Of a DNA stretch of 64,000 nt, positions 18,151-27,227 are shown one piece after another. Position numbers and translations under genes: made by a program. Below the pieces are notes generated by a model. That model worked only from the letters and a program-made list of their open reading frames with translations, did not search any database and was not told the DNA's origin. The stretch spans positions 496,001 through 560,000 of the forward strand of contig NZ_JAAQPI010000001.1 of the NCBI RefSeq assembly GCF_011683955.1. The letters are read 5' to 3'. This DNA is from Pseudomaricurvus alkylphenolicus. Lineage in GTDB: Bacteria; Pseudomonadota; Gammaproteobacteria; Pseudomonadales; Cellvibrionaceae. Numbering within the stretch: position 1 is the stretch's first letter; the number at the start of each line of letters is the position of its first letter.

Positions 18151-18930
18151 ATGCAAAAATTTGATGGCAAAAGTGTCGTTGTTACCGGTGGTGGCAAAGG
18201 ACTGGGACTCGGCATCAGCGAAGCCTTTCTGGCCGCTGGAGCGAGCGTATTTATCTGTGGACGCAGTGAACCTGACACTCTGCCAAGCGCCGTCGGCAAA
18301 GTGGCAACCTTTGTTCGGGCAGATATTCGTGACCCGCAGGAAACCCAATCATTGATCGACAGGGTTATCGCAAGCAGCGGGCGTCTCGACGTCCTGATAA
18401 ACAACGCCGGTGGCAGCCCTCCTCTGGAGGCCGCCAACGCATCTTACAAAATCACTGATTCCATTATCAGACTCAATCTGATCGCGCCGTTGATCCTCGC
18501 GCAGCAGGCCTATCACGCGATGCGCGGAACAGCAAAGTCCGGCTCCATTATCAATATTGGCAGCATTTCTGCTGAGCGCCCGTCTCCCGGTACGGCGGCT
18601 TATGGGGCCGCCAAGGCTGGACTAGTAAATGTCACACGATCTCTGGCTCAAGAGTGGGGGCGGGATCGAATTCGCGTCAATGCTATCATTGCCGGTCTTA
18701 TTCGCACGGAAGCGGCAGAAGACCACTATGGCGGAGTAGCAGGTATTGAACTGATTGAAAGCAGTTTACCCCTAGGACGAATGGCCGTACCCACAGATAT
18801 TGCCGACGCTTGCCTGTTTCTCGCGGGGGAAGACTCATCCTACATTAACGGCGCGGCACTTGAGGTCCACGGTGGCGGAGAGTATCCCGGGTTTCTAAAG
18901 ACGGTAGAAGAAGCAGGCAGGCTTAGTTAG
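18151..18930 (+). CDS. Short-chain dehydrogenase/reductase
   Basis: A 259-residue classical SDR starting MQKFDGKSVVVTGGGKGLGLG. It carries the TGxxxGxG cofactor motif, NNAGG, the catalytic YGAAKAG and an N-terminal pattern typical of 3-oxoacyl-ACP reductase-like catabolic dehydrogenases (DRIRVNAIIAGLIRTEA). It oxidises or reduces a secondary alcohol/ketone using NAD(P). It converges with another SDR at 18955, and both share a terminator that overlaps their stop codons. Substrate unknown. Confidence 0.9.
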   Translation: MQKFDGKSVVVTGGGKGLGLGISEAFLAAGASVFICGRSEPDTLPSAVGKVATFVRADIRDPQETQSLIDRVIASSGRLDVLINNAGGSPPLEAANASYKITDSIIRLNLIAPLILAQQAYHAMRGTAKSGSIINIGSISAERPSPGTAAYGAAKAGLVNVTRSLAQEWGRDRIRVNAIIAGLIRTEAAEDHYGGVAGIELIESSLPLGRMAVPTDIADACLFLAGEDSSYINGAALEVHGGGEYPGFLKTVEEAGRLS

Positions 18931-18956
18931 TGCCCATTTGTGGATGGGCACTAACT
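18925..18956. terminator. Bidirectional hairpin spanning both stop codons
   Basis: A perfect 13-bp stem (18925-18937 with 18944-18956) and a six-base loop. It starts inside the final codons of the plus SDR, whose TAG is 18928-18930, and ends inside the TAG (18955-18957) of the minus SDR. No T-run follows on either strand, so it may need other factors to terminate. Confidence 0.7.
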
Positions 18957-19713
18957 AGAAGGAGGGGCCAGCAAGAATACCGCCGTCTGCTACAAATTCA
19001 GCCCCGGTGGAATAAGAAGAATCATCACACGCCAAAAACAAAACTGTCTTGGCAATTTCCTCCGGCTGCGCGATGCGTTTTAAGGCTACCATTGGAGGAG
19101 CTTCCGGTTCATTTTTATTTTCTAAGGAGGGCTGTTCTTCTTTGATATCGTTTAGCATGCCAGTATTGATTGCTCCAGGATGCAGAGAGTTGACACGAAT
19201 CCCCTTGCTTGCCAGCTCAAGTGCTGCCACTTTAGTCAATCCGCGTACAGCGAATTTACTGGCACTGTAGGCGGAAAGGCCAGGTAGCCCCTGAATACCC
19301 GCTGTTGAGGATAGGTTGACGATAGCGCCACCAGAATTCATCACTAAACCAGCGGTCTTCATTCCCAGGAAGCAGCCGGTTTGATTGGTATTCACAACAA
19401 CCTTGTATAGCTCGAGGCTGGTCTCCAGTAGTGGGCTGGCACGCATAATGCCCGCATTGTTGATCAAAATGTCAATGCCGCCAAATTCAGCCAAGCCTTG
19501 TTCAACAACTTTTCCCCAATTTTCCTCATCGGCGACATCGAGCATGACACCAATGGCGTTAGGTAGTGAGCCAGCCAGCGAATTTACAGCCTTGTTGTCG
19601 ATGTCCGCCAAAATCAGATTGGCGCCATGATCCGAGAATAACCTCGCGATAGCCTGTCCAAGTCCTCCTCCTGCACCAGTAATAATCGCCGTTTTATTCT
19701 GTAACTTTTTCAT
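18955..19713 (-). CDS. Short-chain dehydrogenase/reductase
   Basis: A 252-residue classical SDR (MKKLQNKTAIITGAGGGLGQ). Visible motifs are TGAGGGLG, the Asp of ADIDNKA that favours NAD over NADP, NNAG, the catalytic YSASK and the PGAINTGM segment after it. It is like 3-alpha/20-beta-hydroxysteroid dehydrogenases and cyclohexanol-type dehydrogenases; that places it with the catabolism of cyclic alcohols but does not fix a substrate. It converges with the SDR at 18151. Confidence 0.9.
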   Translation of the reverse strand: MKKLQNKTAIITGAGGGLGQAIARLFSDHGANLILADIDNKAVNSLAGSLPNAIGVMLDVADEENWGKVVEQGLAEFGGIDILINNAGIMRASPLLETSLELYKVVVNTNQTGCFLGMKTAGLVMNSGGAIVNLSSTAGIQGLPGLSAYSASKFAVRGLTKVAALELASKGIRVNSLHPGAINTGMLNDIKEEQPSLENKNEPEAPPMVALKRIAQPEEIAKTVLFLACDDSSYSTGAEFVADGGILAGPSF

Positions 19714-20226
19714 CGTTTATACTCCAGACGTTTCTTTGTTGACATCCCAATGTGAACTTAAATAGTAGCCATAAGGTTTCTTTGGTCGAAATATGTGAAT
19801 AGTGGGACCTGGTCTATGCCTGCTATTTAATGTGCGTTTCTTGATACTGTTGGCAAGAGAGAGCCAACAAACAGAAATAAGTTATGCTCTCTGACTATAT
19901 AGTGATGTGTCGAGATTGACATCCTTCGGATGAAGTAGTTTTGTTGTTTCTTTGCGGCAGTCCCAACTGGTCTGGGGCTGTCGATTTCTAGTCAAAATTA
20001 ACGTTTCTGATGCTTTGGCAACTCCCGATAATATGAATTTGACTAACAGTGAGGAAGATTCTGAAACAGTGGAATGCGGGGCGTATTATGAATACGTCGT
20101 CCATTGGCGGATAGCTTGAAGGCGCTACAACCACGCTGATGCCGAATGCCAAGGTTATTGTCCGGAAAAATTGCAGAGATGGGTGTTATTAATTCATTCA
20201 TAATTAGCAGTCAGGAGAGGCGGTGT
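19714..20226. other. Intergenic, divergent promoters of SDR and AraC gene
   Basis: 513 bases with no convincing gene. An open frame extending the AraC gene upstream to 20146 lacks a good ribosome site. The region should hold promoters for the minus SDR and the regulator. Confidence 0.4.
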
Positions 20227-21195
20227 ATGTCGATTACTGAGATTTTAAAGAACTATAAGCTCAACGAATGGCAGCAGCTTGTCAGCGAGCACTTGGGAGG
20301 CATCGATCTAAAGCTGGAAGGGAGTCAGGAGTGTCGCGCCGGAATACGAGAAAATCAGTTTGGTGAATTATCGTTTACCGAACTGTACACCGTACAATCT
20401 GTCGTCGTACGCCAGAATATACAAGCCGATGAGCAACACGCCTCCAATTATTTTCTATTTTTACTGTTGGGAGGCACCATTCGCCACAGTCAGCAGCACA
20501 AGACGTTTCGAAGACGGGGGAAAATCCTGACTTTGGTCGATGCTGTTAATCCCTACACAGCTCTGCTGTCAGAAAATGTACATAGTCTGATTATCACTTT
20601 GCCGGGAAGATTGTTGCTTCCGCATCTACCTAATCTCGAAACTGCCATCCTTAAGCCAAAAATAGTCTCGCGTGGCCTCGCTACAATCGCCTGGCGTTTT
20701 ATTATGGATCTATGGGAGGAGCGGGAATTCCTGACTCAAGAAGAGAGGCGACGGCAGCAATCACAGGTGATAAAGCTGGTGGCGCAGGTTTTACGATTAT
20801 CATCGGGTGACCCGGCTCCCGGGAAAGTGCGTGTACCGTCCCAACTGCAATTGACGCGTATTTACAATTATATGGATGATCACCTTCATGAACAAGGACT
20901 CAACGCAAATCAGATCGCTGAAGCTCTTGGTATATCAAGGCGCTACTTGCACCACTTATTGGAGCAATGCGGTCAGACAGTGGGTCAGCGAATCCTGCAA
21001 CAGCGCCTGGAACGGTGTCGGCTCGCCTTCCTTGATCCGGTGCACGACCATACTCAGCTTACGGAAATTGCCGTACAACATGGTTTTAGCAGTCTTAGCC
21101 ATTTCAGTCGCACCTTTAAAACTCGTTTTGGGGTATCCCCCAGCGAGTATCGTAAGCGGAAGCTTGTAATGCATGAAGGCGAACAGGTTTGTTAA
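20227..21195 (+). CDS. AraC-family transcriptional regulator
   Basis: A 322-residue regulator. The ATG at 20227 (MSITEILKNYKLNEWQQL) follows GGAGAGG by about eight bases, so I prefer it to the ATG at 20146. The N-terminal 200 residues look like the AraC-binding-like domain of FeaR-type activators. The C-terminal double helix-turn-helix is complete: NQIAEALGISRRYLHHLLEQ, then LTEIAVQHGFSSLSHFSRTF and FGVSPSEYRKR. Such proteins usually activate catabolic operons on binding an aromatic or hydroxylated inducer. Probable targets are the neighbouring SDR genes or the dehydrogenase at 21451. Confidence 0.92.
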   Translation: MSITEILKNYKLNEWQQLVSEHLGGIDLKLEGSQECRAGIRENQFGELSFTELYTVQSVVVRQNIQADEQHASNYFLFLLLGGTIRHSQQHKTFRRRGKILTLVDAVNPYTALLSENVHSLIITLPGRLLLPHLPNLETAILKPKIVSRGLATIAWRFIMDLWEEREFLTQEERRRQQSQVIKLVAQVLRLSSGDPAPGKVRVPSQLQLTRIYNYMDDHLHEQGLNANQIAEALGISRRYLHHLLEQCGQTVGQRILQQRLERCRLAFLDPVHDHTQLTEIAVQHGFSSLSHFSRTFKTRFGVSPSEYRKRKLVMHEGEQVC

Positions 21196-21450
21196 ACGGA
21201 CTACAACACAATAGATATTCCAGTTCTCACAGAATTCATTGGTTACAAACCGCAGCTCGCTTTGCATTAGCGTATTCATGCGGCATCACAGCCGCCGAAG
21301 GTATTTAAGCTCCAGTATGCCTTGATATAACTATAGCGAAGACTGGTTAAGTACATCGTGCCTTACGAGTTGCCTGCTCCAACTCATAAGGCACGTCCGA
21401 TGTGCACCGGCTGTTTTCGATAGGGGCTCGGATTCGACCCGCGTTATCCT

Positions 21451-22533
21451 TTATCGACGCAGCTTGTGCCCTGCAATAAGAGGCAGGTCCAGAGCGGAAA
21501 TCAACCCCGGTTTTGCTGCACAGACGGCAGGGATCGCGTTGACAAGCCGGGTTCCCGTTGCCAGGATGCCGCCGCTGTGGTGGTCGCCATCGGGCCCGAC
21601 GCATGTCATGTGACAGGTCATATTGGGGTCGCCATCGACGTAGACGTAATAACCCTCACCAAACTTTCCTTGCTCCCATTCCGGAGCCGATTCGGGTCGT
21701 AATCGTGTCACGTGTTCCAATACAATTACGGCCTCGCCGTTGACAATACCCTGAAGTTCAAAGCGGTAGGCTTCACGGGTACCTGGTTCAATTACACCGA
21801 GGCCCTCTACCTCAAACTGCTCCTTGGCTGGGTAGTACTCAACTACTTCACGTACTTCATCCAGCTCCACGCCCAGCCCCCTGGCTATAAGTGTCACCGG
21901 CCCAGACCAGACGTAACTCAGCTGGCCAGGCTTAAACAGAATGGGTTGGTAATCCATCGGGCGACCAAAACCCAGGATGTCTCCCATGATTTTCTCTGCC
22001 TCATTGGGTATATAAGTGGAATAATCGAGAATCTCTTGTACTCTGATCTTATGCCAATACTGGCTAATACCCGTAATTGTCAGCGGCAGGGTGTCACTCA
22101 TAAAACCAGGTTCAATACCAGACGTGAAATAGGAGGCATTGCCTTTAAGTGCAGCTCTGGTAAGTTTGTCATGTAGTGCCTGGTTGGGATGCACATCTGG
22201 GTCTATCATGCTGACGATCGAACTTGAGACTATGTTTATACCCCGCTCCAGAAAGCGGCTGTGGGCCTCCGCTACCCACTCTTCGCGGCCATCACCTCCT
22301 GCGCCGGAACAGAGGCAATCGGCATCCAGTTCTAATAGGGCATCGATATCATTGGTGGCCAGAATACCTGTTTTTTGGGTGCCGGCAATATCCCCCGCAT
22401 CCACGCCTACCTTGTCATCACTGTGCACCCAACAGCCCACTAGCTCCATGTCCGGGTGATCAATAATAGCACGCAATGCAAAGTGTCCAACAAAGCCGGT
22501 ACCGAATTGTATAACTCTAAACTTTTTACTCAT
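21451..22533 (-). CDS. NAD(P)-binding dehydrogenase, DapB/2,4-diaminopentanoate dehydrogenase-like
   Basis: A 360-residue protein (MSKKFRVIQFGTGFVGHFAL) with an N-terminal Rossmann fold like dihydrodipicolinate reductase and a long C-terminal domain ending in GGILATGTRLVNAIPAVCAA. This type occurs in many catabolic clusters of actinobacteria and proteobacteria, often next to steroid or terpene genes, but is rarely assigned a substrate. The ATG at 22533 follows GGTGG; earlier in-frame TTG and GTG codons are less likely. It is followed upstream by an SDR gene 61 bases away in the same direction, so the two are probably one operon. Confidence 0.8.
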   Translation of the reverse strand: MSKKFRVIQFGTGFVGHFALRAIIDHPDMELVGCWVHSDDKVGVDAGDIAGTQKTGILATNDIDALLELDADCLCSGAGGDGREEWVAEAHSRFLERGINIVSSSIVSMIDPDVHPNQALHDKLTRAALKGNASYFTSGIEPGFMSDTLPLTITGISQYWHKIRVQEILDYSTYIPNEAEKIMGDILGFGRPMDYQPILFKPGQLSYVWSGPVTLIARGLGVELDEVREVVEYYPAKEQFEVEGLGVIEPGTREAYRFELQGIVNGEAVIVLEHVTRLRPESAPEWEQGKFGEGYYVYVDGDPNMTCHMTCVGPDGDHHSGGILATGTRLVNAIPAVCAAKPGLISALDLPLIAGHKLRR

Positions 22534-22594
22534 TTTTTCCACCAAATTAATAATTGAAATATTTCACCTACAAACAAAAACGGGACTCTATAAC

Positions 22595-23371
22595 TTAGTG
22601 AAACCAGGATCCGGCATTAATACCGATACTTTGTCCCGTAATCGGCAGCCCCAGTTCGGAGGCGAGATAAACCACTGTTCCCGCCATCTCTCGGGCATCG
22701 GGAATGTAATTCATCGCAGATTGCGAGGCGAATTTGTCGTAAATTTCCTGGTAGGTGCAGCCCTGTTGTTCGGCTATTTTCGTGAACCAGTTCTTAAGTG
22801 CATCCCCCATAATGGTGCCGGGATGGATACCGTTGACCCGAATTCCTTGTGGCCCCAGCTCCGATGCCAGGTGACGGGTCACATTTTCCAGTGCTCCCTT
22901 GGACGCTGAATAGGATGCGAAACCCTGCTCTACTTGCCAGGCTTGTTGACTGTTGACCATGATAATACTGCTGTTGTTACCGCGCATCGCCGGCACTACC
23001 TTCTGGCACAAAGTAACTGCACCCAGCAGGTTGACATCTAATACTTTCCGCCAATCATCCAGGTCCGCCATCATCACTGTACTTTGCTCTCCTTGGTAAA
23101 AAGCGTTATATACCAATACATCTATACCACCAAAGGCCTCGCAAGCCATAGTGACCAATCGTTGACAGGAATCGGCATCGCAGACATCGGTCGGCAGGTA
23201 AACGACTCGACGGCCAAGCTGTTCAATTTCTGTCGCAAGTCTCTCAATTAGCTCATTGCGTCGAGCTGCCAGCACCAGGTCAGCGCCATTTCTGGCCAAT
23301 GCAAGGGCTGACTCGGTACCCATCCCCGGTCCTACGCCGGCTACCAATACTACCTTTCCGCTCATTAACAT
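22595..23371 (-). CDS. Short-chain dehydrogenase/reductase
   Basis: A 258-residue SDR (MLMSGKVVLVAGVGPGMGTE). The glycine-rich motif is the variant AGVGPGMG, seen in a catabolic SDR subgroup; the catalytic segment YSASKGALENV is intact. The ATG at 23371 lies nine bases after GGAGG. It is the first gene of a two-gene operon with the DapB-like dehydrogenase. A dehydrogenase acting on a cyclic or aliphatic alcohol is likely; the substrate is unknown. Confidence 0.88.
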   Translation of the reverse strand: MLMSGKVVLVAGVGPGMGTESALALARNGADLVLAARRNELIERLATEIEQLGRRVVYLPTDVCDADSCQRLVTMACEAFGGIDVLVYNAFYQGEQSTVMMADLDDWRKVLDVNLLGAVTLCQKVVPAMRGNNSSIIMVNSQQAWQVEQGFASYSASKGALENVTRHLASELGPQGIRVNGIHPGTIMGDALKNWFTKIAEQQGCTYQEIYDKFASQSAMNYIPDAREMAGTVVYLASELGLPITGQSIGINAGSWFH

Positions 23372-23819
23372 AACGTATTTCCTCCGATTAATGATCGTGA
23401 ACATTATTTCAAATAATCTCTGTAATCGTTATCACAGAAGTGCAATAGATTTATCCGAGAGTGAATAAAATTGGATCGCAGGAATTGTAATCTGAGTTCT
23501 GAGCATCCTAGTTCCTTAAAATATTGGTACTCTCAGTACTCTTTATCTGTGAGGCGGACACAATCATAACCTGACGACGTCTATGATTTCGTGACTAATG
23601 TAAGCGACGATGAGATGAGGTGACGTATGTCCTTCGGGTCAGCGTATCGCTAGCAGCGATAGCATATCATCGAGTAGGCTTTGGGTGGGCGCGGAAGGGT
23701 TATTCGAGTCTCTTGTCTTATACAGATAGCGTCTTGGGGGAATTTTCAATGTCTACCCTAGTGTCGTGAAAGTCAGCGTTTCATTTTTTCATAATCGGGA
23801 AATTCGTTTCTCGCAAGGA
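23372..23819. other. Intergenic with a small hairpin
   Basis: 448 bases without a recognisable gene. There is a 7-bp palindrome, TATCGCT at 23645-23651 with AGCGATA at 23655-23661, of unknown role. Confidence 0.4.
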
Positions 23820-24725
23820 TTAATGATTCCCGAAAAAGTCGTAATCGTCTTCCAGCAGGGATTTAGGCATGTCGACGTATCTTGGTTTCCAGCCCAATTC
23901 GCGGCGAGAAATGGGGCTGCGTGAACGACTACTGGCACTCATTCCAACTAAGGTGTAAAACTTGCCCCACACGTCAAACGCTGCATCTATTGTAATGCTG
24001 CGTGTCTTAACCCCCATACGGCCAGCAATCACTTCAGCGAGAAAGCGATTGCTAGTCTCTCCTGCAGCAGCATGATAGAGTGAGCCTCCTGTTCCCCTCT
24101 CCAGAGCAAGGCGATAGAGAATCGCAAGATCCTTAACGTGAACGTCCGTGTAGAGGTTTAAGCCAGAACCGACGTAACACGCATAACCTGTCTTTTCGAC
24201 GGAGTCTGCAATCAATTTCGCCATGCCGTTAACACCCTCTCCCCAAATGTTGGGCGGTCTAATCACCATGGCGCGACAGTCATAATAGCCTGAATTACGA
24301 GTCAACTGCTCAGTAATATAACGAGTTCGTACTATTTTTGATGGTATTACAATATCGTCTTCGGCGAAGGTATCTTCGCTCCACTGGCCATTCGTGCGCT
24401 GAGCAAGTACTCCAGTACCGGAAGTAAAAATAAACGCCTTGTCGGTATGAGCATAGGTTGTAAGCAGATCCATAACTATTTCCTGTTCATGCTCTTGATT
24501 CGGAATTTGTGGGGAAAACACGGTTGCATCCGCTTCAATTGCTACAGACATTAATGCCTCACGATTATTAATGTCTCCAATGAATGCTCTGGCTCCATGA
24601 GTTTCCAGCTTTTTGGAGCCTGCTTGATTTCGACAAAATCCGATGACTTCATGATCATGAGCAATCAACTCTTTTACGACATGAGACCCGACATAACCCG
24701 TTGCGCCGATAATAAATACTTTCAC
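23820..24725 (-). CDS. NAD(P)-dependent epimerase/dehydratase family protein
   Basis: A 301-residue extended SDR starting at a GTG (24725) seven bases after AGGGG. The N-terminus KVFIIGATGYVGSHVVKELI is the dinucleotide-binding motif. The usual YxxxK pair is not clear (RTRYITEQ is the nearest), so it may be an atypical member with NmrA- or flavanone-reductase-like function. Directly upstream lies a 44-residue relic that resembles its own first 40 residues. The link to nearby catabolic genes is by position only. Confidence 0.82.
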   Translation of the reverse strand: MKVFIIGATGYVGSHVVKELIAHDHEVIGFCRNQAGSKKLETHGARAFIGDINNREALMSVAIEADATVFSPQIPNQEHEQEIVMDLLTTYAHTDKAFIFTSGTGVLAQRTNGQWSEDTFAEDDIVIPSKIVRTRYITEQLTRNSGYYDCRAMVIRPPNIWGEGVNGMAKLIADSVEKTGYACYVGSGLNLYTDVHVKDLAILYRLALERGTGGSLYHAAAGETSNRFLAEVIAGRMGVKTRSITIDAAFDVWGKFYTLVGMSASSRSRSPISRRELGWKPRYVDMPKSLLEDDYDFFGNH

Positions 24726-24737
24726 TATTCATCCCCT

Positions 24738-24872
24738 TTACTGACTACATTTCAGATCGCCCAATTCTTCCGGCGTTATGGCAAGGGCGCTAACCTGGTG
24801 TCCTTGCCCCACGGCTTGTTTTACGACCGCCTTTCCGACGTAAGCTGTGGAACCGATAATTGGGAGCATCAT
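24738..24872 (-). pseudogene. Relic: N-terminal fragment of an epimerase-like gene
   Basis: A 44-codon frame (MMLPIIGSTAYVGKAVVKQA, then VGQGHQVSALAITPEELG) with a ribosome site (GAGGA) about seven bases upstream. It parallels the start of the intact epimerase next door (KVFIIGATGYVGSHVVKELI, then AHDHEVIGF), ending 12 bases before that gene's start. It is most simply read as the truncated front of a duplicated or partly deleted epimerase gene. A functional micropeptide cannot be excluded. Confidence 0.6.
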
Positions 24873-25172
24873 CTAAGCGTCCTCATTGACTGTGAAGCAA
24901 GTGGTACTGACGTCCTGTGAGTCATAAAGACTTTTCTTGATGCGCAAGAGTGCCCGCAACGGATATGTTTAAAAAATGGATATTAGAAGTAAGAAGTTAT
25001 ATCAGCTTGACCAACTTTTCATAGTCCAATCTAACGATGAGACTTATTTAAACGACTTTACCGTATCAATGTACTCAAAAAACCGTAATAGGCCAATTGA
25101 GTCGGAATAATGATTAATGGTTCCAGTCCGAACCTTATAGTTTAAAGAATCCTAGGTTTTAGGAGAGAGAAG
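24873..25172. other. AT-rich intergenic region
   Basis: 300 bases, visibly AT-rich compared with the surroundings. I see no gene. A GGAG-type ribosome site at its right end precedes the receptor relic at 25173. Confidence 0.4.
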
Positions 25173-25442
25173 ATGCTGAGATTTAACCCCTTAACTTCCG
25201 CAGTCAGCGCTGTTTTATTAACGGCTTCGGCGCTGTCTTCTTTTGAGGTTGTGAATGGCTCCAGCCTGTTCACGCTAGAGGAAATTACCAGGGATCTTGG
25301 GGTGGGTGTATACGTTGATGGTGTCTATCTGGGCCATGCCATAGGTACCGGAGGACCGGACTTCAAACGGTATGCTTTCTTCGGGGAAGCACCGCCAAGA
25401 AAGCCCTCCAGAAAACCCATAATATCAGTCTATTTCACATGA
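25173..25442 (+). pseudogene. Relic of a TonB-dependent receptor with internal deletion
   Basis: An 89-codon frame. It opens with a signal-like peptide (MLRFNPLTSAVSAVLLTASA), reaches LFTLEEI, which in intact receptors begins the TonB-box region, and then jumps straight to TRDLGVGVYVDGVYLG. That second segment is the plug motif found about 85 residues later in the intact receptor at 15448 (EQITKDLGVGVYVDGVYLGR). After another 15 or so residues similarity is lost and the frame closes. So an internal deletion plus loss of the whole barrel left a non-functional stub. It marks a scar at the left side of the MarR-regulated island. Confidence 0.8.
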
Positions 25443-25598
25443 TAACCTCTGAAAGGAGATTTAGACCCCCAACTTCCGACCTCCGCAGGAGCCTATTGCG
25501 ACACCTAATATCTCAGTACGTTACAAGCCACCATCCGATATACTCCTCTTCAGCTTGCTACTCAAAAGAGCCTGTGTACATGGCGGTCACAGCTTAGG

Positions 25599-26150
25599 TT
25601 ATGTACCACGTACGTCGCCACGATAGCCTTCCACTTCAGCGACCTTTCCATTGCCGTCAAAGGTAAGCGACTTGCGCCAGCCAAAGCGGACCGTATTGTC
25701 AGAGTAGAGTGCATCGAACGGGTCAACACGGAAAAATACTTGGCGCATCTCCTTGGTCTCGCGCTTAAAGACAGCATACATGTCAAACTCCCGGAGCCAA
25801 TCGTGCTTTTCATAGCTCAACGCCAGAACACGATCAAGCTCCTCCTGGTCAACAACTTTGGTAGCCTTACCCGACATCTGAATCGCTCGTAGGTTCATGC
25901 GATCTTCAAAGCCCGAGATGAGGCGATGTAGCTCGAAGCTGATCGCAGGGTTTTGGAGCAAGTGCTCATACTTGCGTGTGTAGATGTAGGTATGGAAGTA
26001 GACCGTTGTGCCATCGCTGACGATATGCATGCACGAAGCGTGTGGTTTATTGTCTTCAGAAACGGTGGCAAAGCTGGCCAGCTCGGTTTCCTTTAACAGC
26101 TCTACAACTCTGGATTCAAGCTCTGAGATTCCGGGTTCTTGTAAGGCCAT
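25599..26150 (-). CDS. Pyridoxamine 5'-phosphate oxidase-family (flavin-binding split barrel) protein
   Basis: A 183-residue protein starting at an ATG after GAGGATAAAGGT. It has the split-barrel pattern: FATVSEDNKPHASCMHIVSDGTTVYFHT, then KYEHLLQNPAISFEL and later AIQMSGKATKV, as in FMN- or heme-binding members such as general stress proteins and PNPOx-like flavoenzymes. The role could be a flavin-dependent reductase or a sensor. It is divergent from the cytochrome gene; the palindrome in the shared region lies close to the cytochrome and has its intact -35-like arm facing away from this gene, so regulation by MarR is doubtful. Confidence 0.78.
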   Translation of the reverse strand: MALQEPGISELESRVVELLKETELASFATVSEDNKPHASCMHIVSDGTTVYFHTYIYTRKYEHLLQNPAISFELHRLISGFEDRMNLRAIQMSGKATKVVDQEELDRVLALSYEKHDWLREFDMYAVFKRETKEMRQVFFRVDPFDALYSDNTVRFGWRKSLTFDGNGKVAEVEGYRGDVRGT

Positions 26151-26395
26151 ACCTTTATCCTCTAATTCTATGAATTTGTTTCAATACTGTGATTCAGAGA
26201 GATGAACAACAAAGTCATCCATCTCTTCAGCAACTTCCAGCTGCAACTAAAATGTCCATACTCGGAAACCGAGTCACATGAATTTAGATTGTCAACTTCC
26301 GTCACCTCCAAATCTTCGAGCCATCGTACCTGGTACCGTCCAGCTGCACATGACGGCAGCAGCGAAAACCCGAAAGACCACGTTAGACTACCATC

Positions 26396-26413
26396 TTGAC
26401 AGCATGCTGTCTA
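26396..26413 (+). promoter_or_regulatory. MarR-type operator 1 (cytochrome c' gene)
   Basis: TGACAGCATGCTGTC palindrome with TTGACA only on the plus-strand side; the right arm ends CTAA. It lies about 40 bases ahead of the cytochrome start at 26455. The intact TTGACA arm could serve as that gene's -35 element. Confidence 0.8.
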
Positions 26414-26454
26414 ATTGATAAGTTGGATTTACACCCGTGAACAAAGGAAAACTC

Positions 26455-26913
26455 GTGTTTAAAAAAGGAATCCAACATTTACTGTTGATCTCTGCCCTGT
26501 CATCCGGCGCAACTTTCGCTCTGGAGTTCGATGATGCCGCCTCCGCGATCAATTACCGGCAAGAGACGTTCGGGCACATCGAGAGTCAGCTGAAACTACT
26601 AAAACGTTCGATCAAAAAAAGCGATAATCTTACCAGTGGGGACGCCCTGGCTATTGTTAGGAATATCAGCAACGAGAGTCAGCACCTGATCGCCGCGTTT
26701 ACACCGGTATCCTATCAAGGAAAAACGAAAGCGGACGCTGATATATGGGACGAGTGGCCCCGATTCGAGCAGCTCATGAGCGACTACCTCGGCAATCTAA
26801 GAGATCTGGAAAGCGCGATACAAAGTAACCACAAGAAACAGGCTATGAATGCTCTTAGGAGCGCAGCCAGAAGCTGTAAGAGCTGCCACATCTCGTACCG
26901 GGATTTCTGGTGA
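26455..26913 (+). CDS. Cytochrome c'-like periplasmic monoheme protein
   Basis: A secreted protein of about 152 residues. I prefer the GTG at 26455, six bases after AAAGGA, over the GTG at 26437. A signal peptide runs to about ATFA-LEF. The mature part is an all-helical bundle pattern (INYRQETFGHIESQLKLL) and the heme-attachment motif CKSCH lies seven residues from the C-terminus, the usual place in cytochrome c'. Members bind NO/CO or shuttle electrons in the periplasm. It is preceded by a MarR operator, so it belongs with the aromatic regulon and may be a redox partner there. Confidence 0.85.
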   Translation: MFKKGIQHLLLISALSSGATFALEFDDAASAINYRQETFGHIESQLKLLKRSIKKSDNLTSGDALAIVRNISNESQHLIAAFTPVSYQGKTKADADIWDEWPRFEQLMSDYLGNLRDLESAIQSNHKKQAMNALRSAARSCKSCHISYRDFW

Positions 26914-27160
26914 ACCCCAGAAGCTATAGCTACACGTAACGTCCCGCAGCGGAGGCGACCGCGTGACCGGCATGTTCGCTGCCAGTACTCGTTACACCGT
27001 GAATGCGCGAATCAGAAATCACCGTCACTTAGAACGGCAGCTGTTCGTCGTTAACAGAATTGATGAATTTTGGCGACATATTTCTACTCTTGCTGACCAG
27101 ACTAGTGGAAATAATCCATTGAAGTTGCGCTCTCTGGTGTGGAATCCAGTTAGCATCAAT
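26914..27160. other. Intergenic between convergent units
   Basis: About 250 bases between the cytochrome gene and the terminator of the minus-strand dioxygenase operon. A short open frame at 26963-27286 overlaps the dioxygenase gene and has no recognisable protein features. Confidence 0.4.
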
Positions 27161-27192
27161 CAAAAAAGACGAAAGAGGATCACCCTCTTTCG
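27161..27192 (-). terminator. Rho-independent terminator of the bicupin operon
   Basis: A perfect 9-bp stem (27170-27178 with 27184-27192), five-base loop. On the minus strand it is followed by a TCTTTTTTG run, as expected for the end of the 31854-to-27228 operon, whose last stop is 36 bases away. Confidence 0.85.
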
Positions 27193-27227
27193 CCAAACTC
27201 ATCGCAGAGAGTTACGAAGAAGCGGAC

